DNA of 64,000 bases from Monarcha castaneiventris obscurior (GCA_026261815.1 JAMPIT010000417.1:7535501-7599500); one strand, 5' to 3'; counted from the first letter of the stretch, positions 12,645-25,000 are shown. Translations and numbers: made by a program. The notes: generated from the letters alone by a model not told the origin.

Positions 12645-15600
12645 CTAAGGAGGGAAAGAAGAGAGAACATCAGCATCTTTATTCTACTCCACCTAATGCA
12701 CTGGACAAGAAAAGCACCAGAACAAGCACCAGTTTCTTCACAGATCAAGCTATCCTAGCAGACAGCTAAAAAGTTGCAGTCACTTCTCTGTGAGAGCACT
12801 ACAAGTGTGGAGAACTGATCAGAATTGACAAAGACCAAAGGTATCTGATTCACATGAACTGTAAGGCCTTAAGTACAGCCATGCCTCTGAGGAACAGAGG
12901 AAGCAGAAAAAACCAGGCGTGCACTCTGCTGGCCTCCCCATCCCCAGAACAGTACGAGCTTTACGGGAAGAGTCTGGCAGCAAGGAAAGCTATTCTTGCG
13001 TGACCTGTGCTGCAGCCAAGGCAGCTCTAGTGCGTCAGCCTCATTGTTTCTGGAGCTACAGAGCACAATACCCACAGCGCTTCTTCACTGGGCACTGTGT
13101 ACACACCACCCCGTGCCAAGGGCTCAACACAAACCACAGCCACTAACTAGTATGACCCTGCAGAGTGGATCCAAAGAAGACCCAGTTCTAAGCTTTATCC
13201 ACTTTTTTTTCTTCCTGGGCTCTGCCTGTAAGTAAATAAACTTCAGCAGCACAGCCTCTCCAGGAGCTTTACAGGTGACCGGCAAAGTCCCTCTTCCTTA
13301 CTAAAATGAAGGGCACCCATACTCCCTCTGTGCACAGCACCCAACACACTTGGCACATGAGATCCAAAGAGAAGGGCTGCTCATTGCCAGAATGCCTTCC
13401 ATGAACAGCAGCAGATGCTGCTCCCAAGGCATGCTGCCAGAGCTGGCTTCAGAGCTGTTGCCTCACTCATTCCCACTCCTCACACAATTGCTTTCCAGCT
13501 AACACATTATGCTGGCTGTCAATACTGTTAGTGGGGGGGGGAGCACATTCCAGATAAGGGAATGACTGACAGGTAACTGACAGCTGTCTCTGCTTTTCAA
13601 CCACTTTATACAGTGAGAGGTGCAGGAAAAACTGGGGTAGCAAGAGAGCAGGACTTTACTTAGTGAGGGTGGGGGTGGCTTCATCCAGAGTTGAGCTGCT
13701 GTGGGCACCATTGACCATCTGGCCTTGAGAAGGCATGACAAGAGACAACGTGACACTTGTCTTGCTTGTGCTTTGGGAGCTGGAATATGGCACAGAGACT
13801 GGGTAGACACGGCCTCCTGAGAAGGGAGAAAACAGAAGTTATAAAATGCAGTTAAGACATGAGCAACTGGGGATGCAGCACAGCAGCAAAAAACCCCAAG
13901 AATTTATATCCAAGTGCCTTTGATGCTGTACTGTATGCTGTCAAATTGTCACAGATTCCACATCTCAAAAGCCCATCAGCTGTTTAATAAGAAAATTCCT
14001 TCTACACCAACTACCTCCTCTCCCAATGTGAGGTGAGTGCTGGATCAAATCAAGAGATCTTATCTTCCTCCCCCCCATTTTGTTTCACTCTCTCCCCAAC
14101 ACACCTTGTGTTGGTGTCAGTGTGGGCTGGCTCATCTCACCCAGGGGGTACCCAAAATTCCTCACAAGCAGCGTCATGTCTTCGTGACGGGGACAGAACT
14201 TGGACCGCTCCCCACCACTGGCAAAAGTGTCACAGTGAATGCGCTTAACCCGGTCCACTACTGCTTGTGCCACGGCATCCAGTGATGTCTGCTTGGCAAA
14301 CTCGGTGGCTATCATGGCTGCAATTTCCTGAGCAGAGAAGGAAAAAAAAAAAATCACCAGAGGAAAGATTTCTAGGAGATTTTGGAGGAAACCTTTTCCT
14401 GCCATCTGATCTAAGAGTTTTTATGGCAACTAATCTGACTGTGATGCTTACCTACTGAAAATGTGCCTCTGTGCCTTGAGTCATCCCACTCCCTTTAATG
14501 GGCTACTCCTAAGGGACAGGCAGCTGCCTAGAAGAACTGGCTTGGCAAAGCAGCTCCCATATTATTAAACTGGAATGGGGTGGCACAGGCATTCAGCCTG
14601 GCCAGCACTGACAGGACAGATGAGGAGTTCAGCCTGTAGGAGAGCAGCTGACACTGCTGGAGTGAGTCAACAGCCACGGGAATGTTTCCCTTGTGAGCAG
14701 GCTCACCTGGTTGGCCTGCCCAGGCCCATGAGCTGCCTCCAGTGCTTTGTAGAGCCCTTCGGACATGAGCACCAAGAATCCCGTCACCCCATCCAGCGAG
14801 TGCCCTCCGTGGATTTCAGGCTCTGCTATGATGGGCTTAGATTTAGCAGCACTGGAAAGAGACAGTCATTTAGCATTGAATGGTGACATAGTAGGTGAGA
14901 ATGGAGTGATCATGAAGAAAAGGAGGGCTTGAAACCCCGAAGTTGACTTTTTCTGACCTGAGCAGTTCAATATCAGTATAGCCGTATTTAACTTTGTAAT
15001 CTCCAATGCGCCGAGTGCTTTCCTGCCCACGAATAGTTCCCACTTGTTTTATTTTCCCTGCATCCAAGCCTGCCAGATTGAAAACAAAAAATGTTTCATT
15101 AACTTTGTGAAACTTGCAGAACTTCCTCTGAGAAAAGAAATATCCACAGCTACACAGAACTGCAAGACAAAACGAGACACCAAAGAATCATCAGGAACAT
15201 CTAAACATCATCAGAACCATCTAAACAGGGAGAAAAGGAGTAGCAGTTTGCTGTGTTCCAAGGGACACCTTTTCATTAGTTCCAAGCTGGGAAGGAGAGA
15301 GGAGGAGGGAGACACACGCAGCCCACCAGGCATCCTCTAAATGCAACAGTTGGCCCTGAGACAAACACGCATCCTGCTCCAAAGCCACCAGCAGCAGCTG
15401 GCCTGGGTGTGCAGGCATTTGCTGAAAAGGCAGGGGAACATCTGCACCTGTCAGCTCTGGACTGTGTGATGGGAGGAGAAGGCAGGAACCAGGAAAACAT
15501 ATGTGAAGGATTCTGCTTTTTCTTCCTCCTGTAACTGACACCTGCTCCTAAGCTCCACGTGGCAGTTTCAGTAGTACATTAGACTGCAGAGAGAGGTTGT

Positions 15601-18600
15601 GGAGTCTCCCTCACTGGAGATACTCAAGAACCTGTACAACATGCTCGGGGATGACCCTCCTCAAGCAGAAGCTTGGACCAGATGGGCCAGCGTGGTCCCT
15701 TTCAACCTTACCCATGCTATGATTCTGAGAAAAGAACTATCTACAAGAGGCACTGAATTTGCTCAAGTGCTCAAATTGATATGGGCTTCTCCTAAAATAA
15801 GAACAATGATCAATCAAGTATTTATTTAAATAAGCTTATGGGGATATAGCTCTGGCAGAGGCTAGAAGTAATCCCATCTTGAAGAAGGTTCTAACAGGGA
15901 CCATCTGAGTGCTGCTACTATTTGAGGCAGGACTTGGAGCAGATGAGCCACTTACCTGATCTGTTGTGGCAACCCCCCTTTCCTCACTATACCTAGAGCT
16001 ATCAGCCAGAAAACACTGAGATTTTATCTAGGGATGACTGTCCTCAGTACAAGGTGAAGGCAGGGGTCCAGCTGAAATTCTCCCTTTGAGTCAAACCAAG
16101 CCTTGTTGCACAGATGGCTCCACACCTACCCCAGCAGTAAGACACAAGTCCTCCATCTGCTGCAGACCACAGCTGACTCATCCACACGGCCCGGCTCATT
16201 TGCCAGCTCCTGGCAGGGGGGTACACGCCACTGACAGACACAAACACAGGGAGCCTCACAGGACGCCAGAGGGGTCATGTCTGAATCACAGCAACTCTCC
16301 CAGGGCACCGAACAAGCTGTGATGTGCTGGCCAAAGAACCACAAAAGCACAGGACCTCTTCCACTCTTCCCCCAAGACAGGGGTGGCACAGGCACCGTCA
16401 TGACAAATGCTATCCCCACTACCTCTTATCTCTGTGCTTCAACCTAGCCCAACAACAACCTCCCTTGGGCCCCCAAAACAGCCTGTGCACACTGTCTTGT
16501 TCCACAAGATCTTCCTTCTCCTGGGGCTGTGGGCAGGAGTGCCAGTGCTGCACCAAGTTAAGGCTGGTACATCAAACAGATCCCTGTTCTCCTATTAATT
16601 GCAGCTAAATTCTGCATTTTTAGCAGTAAAGACACAGTCAAAAAGTCCCCTTCCCTGGATTCTTGTATTCAGTCTTCTGTTTCACGGCACACATCCCTAG
16701 TGCAGGAGTAGGAGTAAAAGTGGAATTCAAAGAGAAATAGAATAAAACAAGACCTAGCAGCAGAAATTACCACATCAACAGCCTCACGTGATAAGAATAT
16801 ATCTGCCAGGTGAATGTAATGAAGAATGCCACCTTAGGTCTACCTAAATAAAAGTACAGGACCCAAGTATCTCAATAAGAAGAATTTGGTACTAGCAATC
16901 ACACAAGTGGTCTGGGTTAGCTCTAGACCAAGAAAGAAAACATGTCAAACACTGTAAAGGAAAAGGGAAATTGCCTAAGGCAAAATGTCAGCATTAGGAG
17001 TTCAACAGTTACTGATGTGAGAGCAGTAAATGCCAGTGCTTGGCCTGGCTCTGTCTGAAGTGAAGCTGTTTTTTTTCAGCAGCAGCTTGTACAAAGGCAT
17101 ATTGAAATGTACCATCCTGAGGGTGAGGCATCACACAGAACTTAAAGCAGCATAACTGTGGTTTGCCTCCACAGGAGCCGTCATACATTGTCCGCTCCAC
17201 TTCTACTCTCTGGCTCTGTGCTTCCACTCCTGCCTTCCTATCGACTACAGCAACAGCTGGAGGGCAAATCAATGCCAGTTTGGCAGCTGGACACAAAACT
17301 AATGCTCCAAACTTGAAACAAAAGCATAGTTTTCTGCTGGGTCAGTGAGATGAGCTTATTCACTCTATCCCCAGAATGGTCTGAAAGGCACAAAAAGAAG
17401 GCGCTGAACTTGTCATCTGAAAACACAGTAAGCTGCTTTTTGTGGTTATTTATTATTCCTGTGGCTTGAGTCATTCTTGGTGCCCCGGATAAACAGCCAT
17501 GCGATGTTCTCAGCCAAGAACACGAAACCCAAATACTCACCCAGCTGAGAGAAGCGAAAAAGTTCATCCTCATTCTCTGTTGTATGGTCCACGTTGAGCT
17601 GAGTCACCTGCAGCCCATCCACCGTGGACTTGCATAGCAGTGCCCGGTTGGTACCTGCAGTGGGAGCAGCGAGATGAGGCACCAGATAGCTCTGCCAGTA
17701 ACAGGGAGAACATATCCAAAGGGAAAAGGAGCAGAGAAGGGAATAAAGACAGAAAAGAAGAGAAAGGCTCATGTACTGTCTCATTGTGATCTCCAAAATG
17801 TAACCTTGCTAGCAGCATAGTGGGTCTGCGAGGCAGCTCTCCATCCAGACCTGAGCCAGCACCTCCTAAGAAAGGTCTCTGTTTCTCAGTGAACCTGCAC
17901 TACTCCTCTCAACCCATCTTCCCTCTCTTTTTTGGCCATGCACACCACATCAGCCAACATCTGCAGGGATGAAGAGCCAGGCTGATTTCAAGTGCTTGTG
18001 TAAGTAGCAAGCATATCATTGCTTGGCCACAGACCAAAGAAACTGTCCCCCACATTCAAATTTCTTTTACTTCCTAGAGCCCCTGCCATCCACAGGAATG
18101 CTGAGACTGAGCCACTGACAAAAACCAACTCACCCACATTGGCGATGTAGAGCTTGTTGTTGAGAACGACAGCCACAATAGCCATGGCTCCTCCAGAGAT
18201 CTCCTGCTCTACAACCTTCAATCTCTCCACAATCTTCTGGTACTGAGGAGGGAGCTGGTGGTGAGGGACACCCTGGAAGCCAAAATGAGGGAGAAGCTTA
18301 AACACACAGTCCACAACACAGAAATCACAGCTGGAATAAAAATTCTGTAGGGAGGGGACTCATCTTGATGTGCTTTGTGTCATGCCTGTAGAAGACATAA
18401 TTCTTTTGTTCAATCCTAGTGAATGACATGGCTTTGATATGGCTCTGGAGAAGACAGTCCAGTACACCTGAAGAACAGAGCCCATATCTGCCCAAATGCC
18501 ATGCAAATTTGAGGCCCTGCCTCCCATCTGCATGGCTTTGTCCTGTAAGAGCCACATGTAGAGGCTGAACTCCTCTGTGATACACTCGGTTCCCTATTCA

Positions 18601-20833
18601 GATAACCAATGATAGGTCTAAGCAGTGCCAGTATGAACAGTGGGAACTCTGGGATATGGATCAAGGCACTTGCTTCACTTTGTGCAAGCTTCCAGAAGAG
18701 AACCACAGAGAAGTAACTTTCATTTACAGCCTCCTTTGGATCAAACTGACTAATATGCCCAAACCTCATCCAGCAATCTGGAAGGTGGGACCTCCAGCAA
18801 GCTCTGCTCTTAAAGTTACATTACCTCTGGTAGCTGAGACTGCAGACTGGCCTTCTCTGCCAAGGCATCATCAATGGACTCCAGGAAACTTCTTTCCACC
18901 ACATCAAAAGCCTAAAAAAGGCCATAGAGAGAAACTAAACTCTTACCCAATGCCTGCAGACCTTTGGGGCTACCCATCCTCACCTCTCTAAGACCAGCTC
19001 CTAAGAGTGGATGATCACTGTACATACAGACATTCAAGGATCACTACAGCACATTGAAACACAATTGTTTCAGCACAACTAGTTAACAACTTGTAGAAAC
19101 AATCTGCAACAACTCAAAACAGAAGACAAAACCATAAAAATTACATTCACAGCAGTGTCAGAGACCTATCTGATCTTGTGTGTTGATCTTGTCACTCAAG
19201 AAAGTGCACTCACAAATCCATCTCCCCACACATTAACTTCTCCCCTTCACTCACTGTCATCTCCTCCACAGGCTGACTTGTTCCTACATGTCCAGTGAAG
19301 ACTGGCTGCAGCTGCCTGGAGAGCTCTCAGCACTGTGCTGACAGAGCCAGGGGACAGATGGGTATGAGGCGGGAGTGAAACAAAGCACTACAGATGCTCA
19401 GGATGAGTGCAACTGCAACCACCAGATGTTTCCAGCCCCCACAGAAACCAGATGCTGCTCCCCTGATGGCAAAGAGGAGGTGGGTGGTGCGAGAAGCAGG
19501 AGCTGCTCCCACTCAAAGCTTCTTTACCTGCAGCAGAACTCGACGCACGTCAGCATCGCTATGATCTGCATGGAGCTGGCCCAGCAGCAATTCTGCAGAG
19601 AGCCTCTGACCCACGAAGTTGGTGACTCGGTTGCCATCATAACCATTGAAGACACCATAGAGGTAGCAGTTGTTCTCACTCCTGCCAAGAGGGCAGAAGC
19701 AAAGAGGTCACATATATCTGTAAGACACAGATACAAGTAGCAAGCTCCCGGAGACACCTCTTGCATGCTCAGGCCCCACCCTCTTATTCCAAGTCCTGTG
19801 AGACAAACTAGATACCTCTTTTACCTGGTCTTGTGCCAGCAGGAGTTGGTGTCTCGGGTGCAACCCACTTACCTGAATTTTAACCAGTTATCTTCCAAAG
19901 GGTGACCCTCTGTCCCCTTGCCATCTGCACTGTAGGAACGGTTTGGAGCTGAGCCCACCCCAGAGAGATGGCAGGATGGTAAGTCATCTGTCCAACTGGG
20001 CTGCTGTTCCTGGCAGACAAGGAGAGGAAAGAGACCATGTAAACCCCAGGCAGTGTGAAGTGAGGATCATGGTCCAGAACAGGTCACCAGTCCACTCCCA
20101 CCCACCCTCTTCTCAACCCTTCTCCCTTTGCTGACTAGTAGCACAGCCAGTAACTCCATATTTCCCTGCTGCAGAACAGGATCACGTACCACATCCCTTC
20201 CCTCTGAAGCTGAGCTGTGGCTGCACTTCGGCTCTTGCTAACAAGAAACCAGAAGCGAAATTTGCATGCAAGTTTTACACTCCATACAGCACAGCACCAG
20301 CTTAGCTATTCCTACGGTGAATCAGATCCTCGCGCACCCGTGGCACAGGAGTACAGGGAAAGCTCTGGATTCTCCCAGGACTACTCACCCAGGACAAGGG
20401 ACCGGGGCCTGCTGTTGCAGCCAGCAATTACAGAGACATCCCTGGGGCCGCCATCTCCCTCTGGGCCTGCAGACGCCAGCTGCCCCCTCACACAGCGGGG
20501 CACCCCGCAGCCCGCAGCGCTGGCACGGCCCCCGCAGCCACCTGCCGCCCACCGTGCGCTGCAGAGCGGCCGCTCAGCCCAGGGCGCGGATCGCTGGCCA
20601 CGCCGGGACCCCCGCGGGCCGAGCCCCCTGCCCTGAGGCGGCACAGGGGGCGAGAGGGCAGCAACCCACCGCCCCAGCGCGGGGGGAACCTCCCCCTTCC
20701 CACACGGCAGCGCAGGGGGCGGGTGAGGAGGAGGCCCGGGGACTCCCTCGCACCCACCTGGGGGGTGCGTGTGCGCGGAGGGGGGGAAGATGCCACTCAC
20801 ACTCTGCAGCAGACTCCTCCTCTGCGCCGCCAT
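12437..20833 (-). CDS. TAB1: TAB1: TAK1-binding protein 1 (whole gene, 11 coding exons)
   Basis: TAB1 is a cytoplasmic adaptor that activates the kinase TAK1 (MAP3K7) in TGF-beta, IL-1 and TNF signalling and can drive p38alpha autophosphorylation. Coding parts in transcript order: 20801-20833, 19873-20009, 19528-19681, 18825-18911, 18134-18272, 17541-17654, 14958-15069, 14707-14851, 14105-14327, 13660-13816, 12437-12644. They total 1,509 nt (502 aa plus TAA) with consistent phases and GT-AG introns; human TAB1 is 504 aa. Residues ~28-365 form the PP2C-like pseudophosphatase fold. A Ser/Thr-rich linker follows, and the C-terminal TAK1-binding segment PYVDFAEFYRLW (residues ~478-489) retains the Phe (482 here, 484 in human) needed for TAK1 contact. 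The start MAAQRRSLLQS is identical to the mammalian N-terminus. The promoter is a CpG island without an obvious TATA box. SYNGR1 lies upstream on the same strand, as in mammals. No break or frameshift is seen. Confidence 0.97.
13660..13816 (-). CDS. TAB1: TAB1 coding exon 10
   Basis: The acceptor is TTCTCAG and the donor GTAAAG. It encodes GRVYPVSVPYSSSQSTSKTS through to the TPTLT segment, the Ser/Thr-rich linker that in mammals overlaps the p38alpha docking region. Phase is 1 in and 2 out. Confidence 0.93.
14105..14327 (-). CDS. TAB1: TAB1 coding exon 9
   Basis: This is the end of the PP2C-like domain (residues ~308-381). It contains EFAKQTSLDAVAQAVVDRVK and the RHEDMTLLVRNFGYPLGEMS segment, all very close to mammalian TAB1. 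The donor CAAG|GTGTGT is a weaker consensus than its neighbours, but it alone gives a correct phase-1 junction to GRVYPV. Confidence 0.93.
14707..14851 (-). CDS. TAB1: TAB1 coding exon 8
   Basis: It encodes the PP2C-domain stretch PIIAEPEIHGG...LDGVTGFLVLMSEGLYKALE (residues ~259-307). The acceptor is TTTCCAG and the donor GTGAGC; the exon ends exactly on a codon boundary. Confidence 0.94.
14958..15069 (-). CDS. TAB1: TAB1 coding exon 7
   Basis: It encodes LDAGKIKQVGTIRGQESTRR then IGDYKVKYGYTDIELL (residues ~222-258) of the PP2C-like domain. The donor GTCAGA is slightly off consensus. An Arg occurs in GTIRGQES where, as I recall, mammals have Cys. Confidence 0.93.
15070..17540 (-). other. 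TAB1: TAB1 intron 6 (2.5 kb)
   Basis: This is the largest TAB1 intron. It carries a CR1 3' end at 15,588-15,726, inserted opposite to the direction of transcription. I see no further exon or RNA gene in it. Confidence 0.8.
15588..15726 (+). mobile_element. CR1 LINE 3'-end fragment in TAB1 intron 6
   Basis: It contains 'gaggttgtggagtctccctc', 'ctggagatactcaagaacct' and 'ggaccagatgggcc', then ends in a degenerate 'ccatgctatgattctg' terminus, all typical of CR1 3' regions read on the plus strand. Confidence 0.8.
17541..17654 (-). CDS. TAB1: TAB1 coding exon 6
   Basis: It encodes TNRALLCKSTVDGLQVTQLN followed by VDHTTENEDELFRFSQLG (residues ~184-221). The exon is 114 nt, phase 1 to 1, with acceptor CTGCAG and donor GTGAGT. 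Confidence 0.94.
18134..18272 (-). CDS. TAB1: TAB1 coding exon 5
   Basis: It encodes GVPHHQLPPQYQKIVERLKV followed by EQEISGGAMAIVAVVLNNKL and YIANVG (residues 138-184), the central beta-strand region of the PP2C-like fold. The acceptor is TTCCAG and the donor GTGAGT. Confidence 0.94.
18825..18911 (-). CDS. TAB1: TAB1 coding exon 4
   Basis: An 87-nt exon (29 codons, phase 0 to 0) encoding AFDVVERSFLESIDDALAEK and ASLQSQLPE (residues 109-137). The acceptor follows a T-run (TTTTTTAG); the donor is GTAATG. Confidence 0.94.
19528..19681 (-). CDS. TAB1: TAB1 coding exon 3
   Basis: It encodes SENNCYLYGVFNGYDGNRVT and NFVGQRLSAELLLGQL (residues ~57-108). The FNGYDG motif corresponds to the position where active PP2C phosphatases have the metal-binding FDGHGG signature, consistent with TAB1 being a pseudophosphatase. 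Confidence 0.95.
19873..20009 (-). CDS. TAB1: TAB1 coding exon 2
   Basis: It encodes EQQPSWTDDLPSCHLSGVGS and the following NRSYSADGKGTE segment (residues 12-57). The acceptor is CTGCCAG and the donor GTAAGT. Phase is 0 in and 2 out. Confidence 0.95.
20801..20833 (-). CDS. TAB1: TAB1 coding exon 1 (start codon)
   Basis: An 11-codon first coding exon, MAAQRRSLLQS, ending at a GTGAGTGG donor. The ATG (20831-20833, minus strand) lies in the CpG island and is embedded in a YY1-type motif. Confidence 0.95.
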
Positions 20834-20836
20834 CTT
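20826..20836 (-). promoter_or_regulatory. TAB1: YY1-type motif overlapping TAB1 start codon
   Basis: AAGATGGCGGC on the minus strand matches the known YY1 consensus exactly and contains the TAB1 ATG. YY1 sites with the ATG embedded are a recognised class of position-constrained promoter element in vertebrate housekeeping genes. Confidence 0.6.
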
Positions 20837-21114
20837 GCAGCGGGAGCGGCCGCCTCCCGCCCGCCCTCCGCCGCCACAGCCCGGGCCCGCTCAGGCCCCG
20901 CCCCGGCGTGAGGCGGCGCCGGGCAAGGTCCGAGGGAAAGCCCGCGGAGCCGGAGCGCTTGGGAATTTACCTGGCGTTTCACCTTCCTTCTGGTCTACAG
21001 GCGTCTCCATTTCCTACCTATGCCCTTCAAGTGTGTGAGAAGGAAGCACCTGTTGGCTGTCGCTGCCAGCGTGTGTGGAGCAGGAGGAAAGAGGGGCAGG
21101 GTTGTGAGGATCTG

Positions 21115-21622
21115 AGAATCAGATCATCAAGGTTGGAAGAGACGTTTGAGATCGTCCAGTCCCAGCTGTCCACCCAGCCCTGCCACTGTAAGCCCTAAGC
21201 CACATCACCCAGCGCCAGATCCAGATGCCTCTTAAGCACCCCCAGGGATGGTGACTCCACCACCTCCATGGGCAACCTATTCCAGTGCCTGACCGCCATA
21301 ACAGTGGGAGAAAAAAAAAATACTAGTATCTAATCTGAATCTCCCCTGTCTCAGTTTAAGGTCTCTCACTGCAGGCACAGTAGAAGAGAGTGGCCCCGAC
21401 CTCACTACAACCTCTTTTCATGTTTTGTGGAGAGCAATGAGGTCCCCCCTGAGCCTCCTCTTTAGACTAAACAAACCCAGCTCCCTCAGCTGTTCCACAC
21501 TGGACGTGTTTCCTAGATCTTTCACAAGCCTTGTTGCCCTTCACTGGACCTGCCCCATCATCTCAATGTCCTTTTTAAAGTGAGGGGCCCAAAACTGAAT
21601 GCAGTACTCGAGGTGCAATCAG
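21115..21622 (-). mobile_element. CR1 LINE fragment, ~500 bp
   Basis: Read on the plus strand it is the reverse complement of a CR1 3' region: an 'aatcagatcatcaaggttgg' start, 'ggtgactccaccacctccat', 'caacctattccagtgcctga', then 'gggcccaaaactgaatgcag' and 'tactcgaggtgcaatca'. It is the longest CR1 copy in the window and lies within 300 bp of the TAB1 CpG island. Confidence 0.9.
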
Positions 21623-22003
21623 TACTGTGAATCCTGGATCCTGTGAAATGGGGTCACCCTGGGTCCCAGAGAGCCCTGGCTGAAATGGTTTTCTTAGCAG
21701 TGCATCATGTTCCAAGCAACCTCTAGGGAAGACTCAGCCCAGGTACCAGCTCTCAGCTGCATCCTGTTCCATAGGCGCCACATCCATGGCATCCATGTGT
21801 CTCAGCTTGCAGTCTGTCTCCTGCCCTTTCCCTCTCTCTTTTGCAGGCCATAACAAGGATGTAGTTGGACCATGCCCTCCAGGGAAGCAGTGGGAAGGTG
21901 TCTAGAACAATTGACAAGTGGTTCTCAATACTCACCACAGTTTAGAACAGTTTTTGGTAGTCTCGAGTCAGGCACAACAGTAAAATCACTTGTGTGTCTG
22001 CCT

Positions 22004-22033
22004 GAGCAAAATCAGAGATCACTGATTTTGCTC
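22004..22033. repeat. Perfect 12-bp inverted repeat with 6-nt spacer
   Basis: The arms are GAGCAAAATCAG (22004-22015) and its exact reverse complement (22022-22033), with spacer AGATCA. It lies about 1.2 kb upstream of TAB1. No flanking duplication or element body is visible. Confidence 0.9.
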
Positions 22034-25000
22034 GTTTAAGATCCTTTCTCGGCAGACACAGACTGTTTCCACTGAATCAGCTCAGCTGGGGGAGGAGGGA
22101 AGACACAAGATTCAATCTCACTGCTTTCTCATTATAAGTCAGCAGAAAAGCCCTCCAGGAGGGTGAATGGCATATCTTAATGTGAGTGATGGCCAGCAGT
22201 CAGGCTGTGGGGAAGAGCCCTGTGTGTTTCCTTCTGTGTATTGTGGCTGCAGGGGCTCCAGCATGAGAGACGTGCAGTTTCAGTCATGGGTAGCAGTGCA
22301 GTCATGGTGAGGGTGGGAGTGTTAAATAGTCTTGACTTCCAGCAGTGGCTTGATACGCTTATAATGACATCTTTGTGGCAGATATATTCGATTCAGATGC
22401 ACTTCAGAAATAATTGCCAGTTAATTAACCTCATTCTATGGAATTATGCCTTTTGCTGCAGGGGTTTCTGCCAGATGATTCCAGCTTCCTTTCCTGTAAA
22501 TCCTTTGTCTATTGTTTTGTTACATCTCCAAAATACACAAACATTACAGATCCCTCCCCTTCATGCAAGGCTCACAAATATATAGACATTCAAGCAGAGT
22601 TAGGTACACAGGCAGAATTAAGTTTTTTAAAGCTTGTATTGTGCAAAGATAGAAGAAAGTGCTAAATTTAGAACCTGGGTCTACGAACAAGTTTCCTCAG
22701 GTTTAGGCTTCTGTATAAGCTTGGTCTCAGTGATGTCATTCAGAGCATTCCTGTGGGTAAAGCTGTAAATAGGGGCAAATAATTATAGGAACAGGTATGA
22801 AGTCTGTCTTAGAATTAGGATGGACAGATTTAGTACTGACAAAGATTTGTTTTCTTGCCAGTATCAAAAGAAGAATTCCCGGTGCTGCAGAAAAACGCAT
22901 AGCACAGCATTGTCCGTGTCATTAGAAAGCTACAGGGAAGTGTCTTTGCTTTAAAACAGGATGACACTTTTTCAGCATTGCAGCAGCAGCTTATGGTTAT
23001 TTAATGCCAGTGAAGGTTGCAGTCATGCACCTTGATGAGCACAGTCAGACTCCGTCCTTGCTCAGAGCGACACTGAAATCAGCAAGGCTTTGGGTGTGCC
23101 CAGAGACTGTCAGCATGCATTGCATTGCAGGACTGGGAATTCAGGAGTCATTTCTGTCTTCTTCTATCCATAAGTGAGTCCTTTTGAGACTAACAAGAGC
23201 AGAGTCTGTGTGAGAGTGCGATAAGGCAGAATGTGAAGTCAATGAGAGAGCAAAACAACTTTCCTAAAGATACAAGATAGAAAATCTGCCACTTTCCTTG
23301 TTTGTACAATGGCTTGTCACCTCTTGCAGTTAAAAATGTGCCCTGTTCCTAATTTAAATATCTGGCTTCAGCTCGTAGTCACTAATCTTTGTCATCTGGG
23401 TTTGGGTTTTTTTTCTGCCAGTTTATGCTGGAATGGAGACCTGGTGCAAAGCATTTTTTTCTTGGTGAAAATACTTGTGCCAGATTCTGCCTGGATACTC
23501 CTGTGGTTCTGTCACTGAGCTTCTGCCCTAACCCTGAGTGAGTCAATTAACTACTTGATCTGGAAAAAAAGTGAATAGTAGGATTTAGCAAATGAGGCCA
23601 TTTGCAGCATTAAATGCATGTTTGTCCAGCAACTCACAGTCCTCCAAACAAAAGTGTTACAAAAGCTGGTGAGCTGCTCCATGAATGTCTGCTCACCAAA
23701 AGCTTTATGCAGCGCTTGGAAGATGAAATATGGCACTGAGTTTCTGCTGGCTGTATTGATCAAGCTTATTTTAATCTTTATTTATGCTTCTTACTATTTG
23801 CAAATCCTTTCAGAAAATGCCATGTGTATTTCCAGGCAGCCAAGATCTCCACAGGAATGAAGGGTATTGGTCACTGAACCTCACCATCCATGCACAAGTA
23901 AATGAATTATATGATTCAGTGGCTACTAGATACACAGCTCTCCCTCTCATGTTTAACTCCCACATTTCTGGTTCCTCCCTCTCTCTCTTTCTGTAATTAT
24001 TCTCCCATTTTCTCTGTCCCCAGTGCTAGGGATTATGCACACAGTATTCCTGGTGCCAAGCTGTACTGCTGCCTTCCTGTTTTTATAGAAGCTTTCTCTG
24101 CAGGAAAGGAAGGAGCATGGTCACTACTTGGCTGCTGGAACAAAGATGAACAGCATGACTGAGCAATGTGCCATGGGGAGCAGGGAGCTTGGGGCAGCCC
24201 CGGCACAGTGCTCTTGCAGGGGCTCAGAAACTGGGCAGCATTTACCGGATTGCTGGCAGAAGCCATCACATCATTTAGTTTCTCTCCACTGATCACGTGT
24301 GAGATATGTTTAGGGGAATTTTTTTTTCTGTTTTGATGATAATGGAGGCTGGGGCTGGAAAGGAAAGCAAAGCTTTTGCTTTTGGCAAAGCTTGCAGGAG
24401 GTGACATGGAAAAAAGGAAAGGTCTCTCTGACAGATCCAGCTTTCCACACTTGCTCTGCTCCTACGGCAAACAGAAAGGGGTGGTGGGGGGTGGCCTTGT
24501 GAGGCCTCACACAGCTCCACCCCGAGGTCACCTCATCTACCTTTACCAACCTCAGCCTGATGCTTCCCACAGGTACAGGTGCCCTAATGCTCCTCTTTAC
24601 AGGCCACTGTTTTGAGGCATGCTGGAAGGGCAGAGAAATAAGATGGGGCAATAGAAAGAACAAGTATTAAGGAAGGAAAGCTGGAAACAACAGATTCCTT
24701 CCCCCAGCACCCTCTGAGAGCTCGAGAGCCCATGTGCAGACCTACTGCAAGAGAAAGGGGGAATGACGAAGGTGTGCTGATCCCCCCAAGAGAGAGTCAC
24801 ATATGACTACAAAACAGAGTTTGTACAGTTTTAGGACAGCTGGATTTTTGAGGGAGGGAAATGGGTTGTTTAATATAATTTTATTGAATTCCTTGATACA
24901 CTAAACAAAGTTTCATCTCTTTGAGTCCTGGGATTATGTGAACTTTAAAAAAAAAAAGAAAACAACTTTATAACAGAATTGTTGCTAGATGTCATGGCTG

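Larger units (their letters stand above)
20440..20960 (-). promoter_or_regulatory. TAB1: TAB1 CpG-island promoter
   Basis: This is a strongly GC- and CpG-rich block around the first coding exon, with several GGGCGG/CCGCCC (Sp1-type) boxes and no obvious TATA box. Transcription presumably starts within ~100 nt to the right of 20,833. A very long open frame across the island on the plus strand is a by-product of GC-rich composition. Confidence 0.75.

Noticed and set aside
20266..21198. 310-aa open frame on the plus strand across the TAB1 promoter
   Set aside because: It follows CpG-island composition, runs into a CR1 element, has no recognisable domain and overlaps the TAB1 first exon in antisense.
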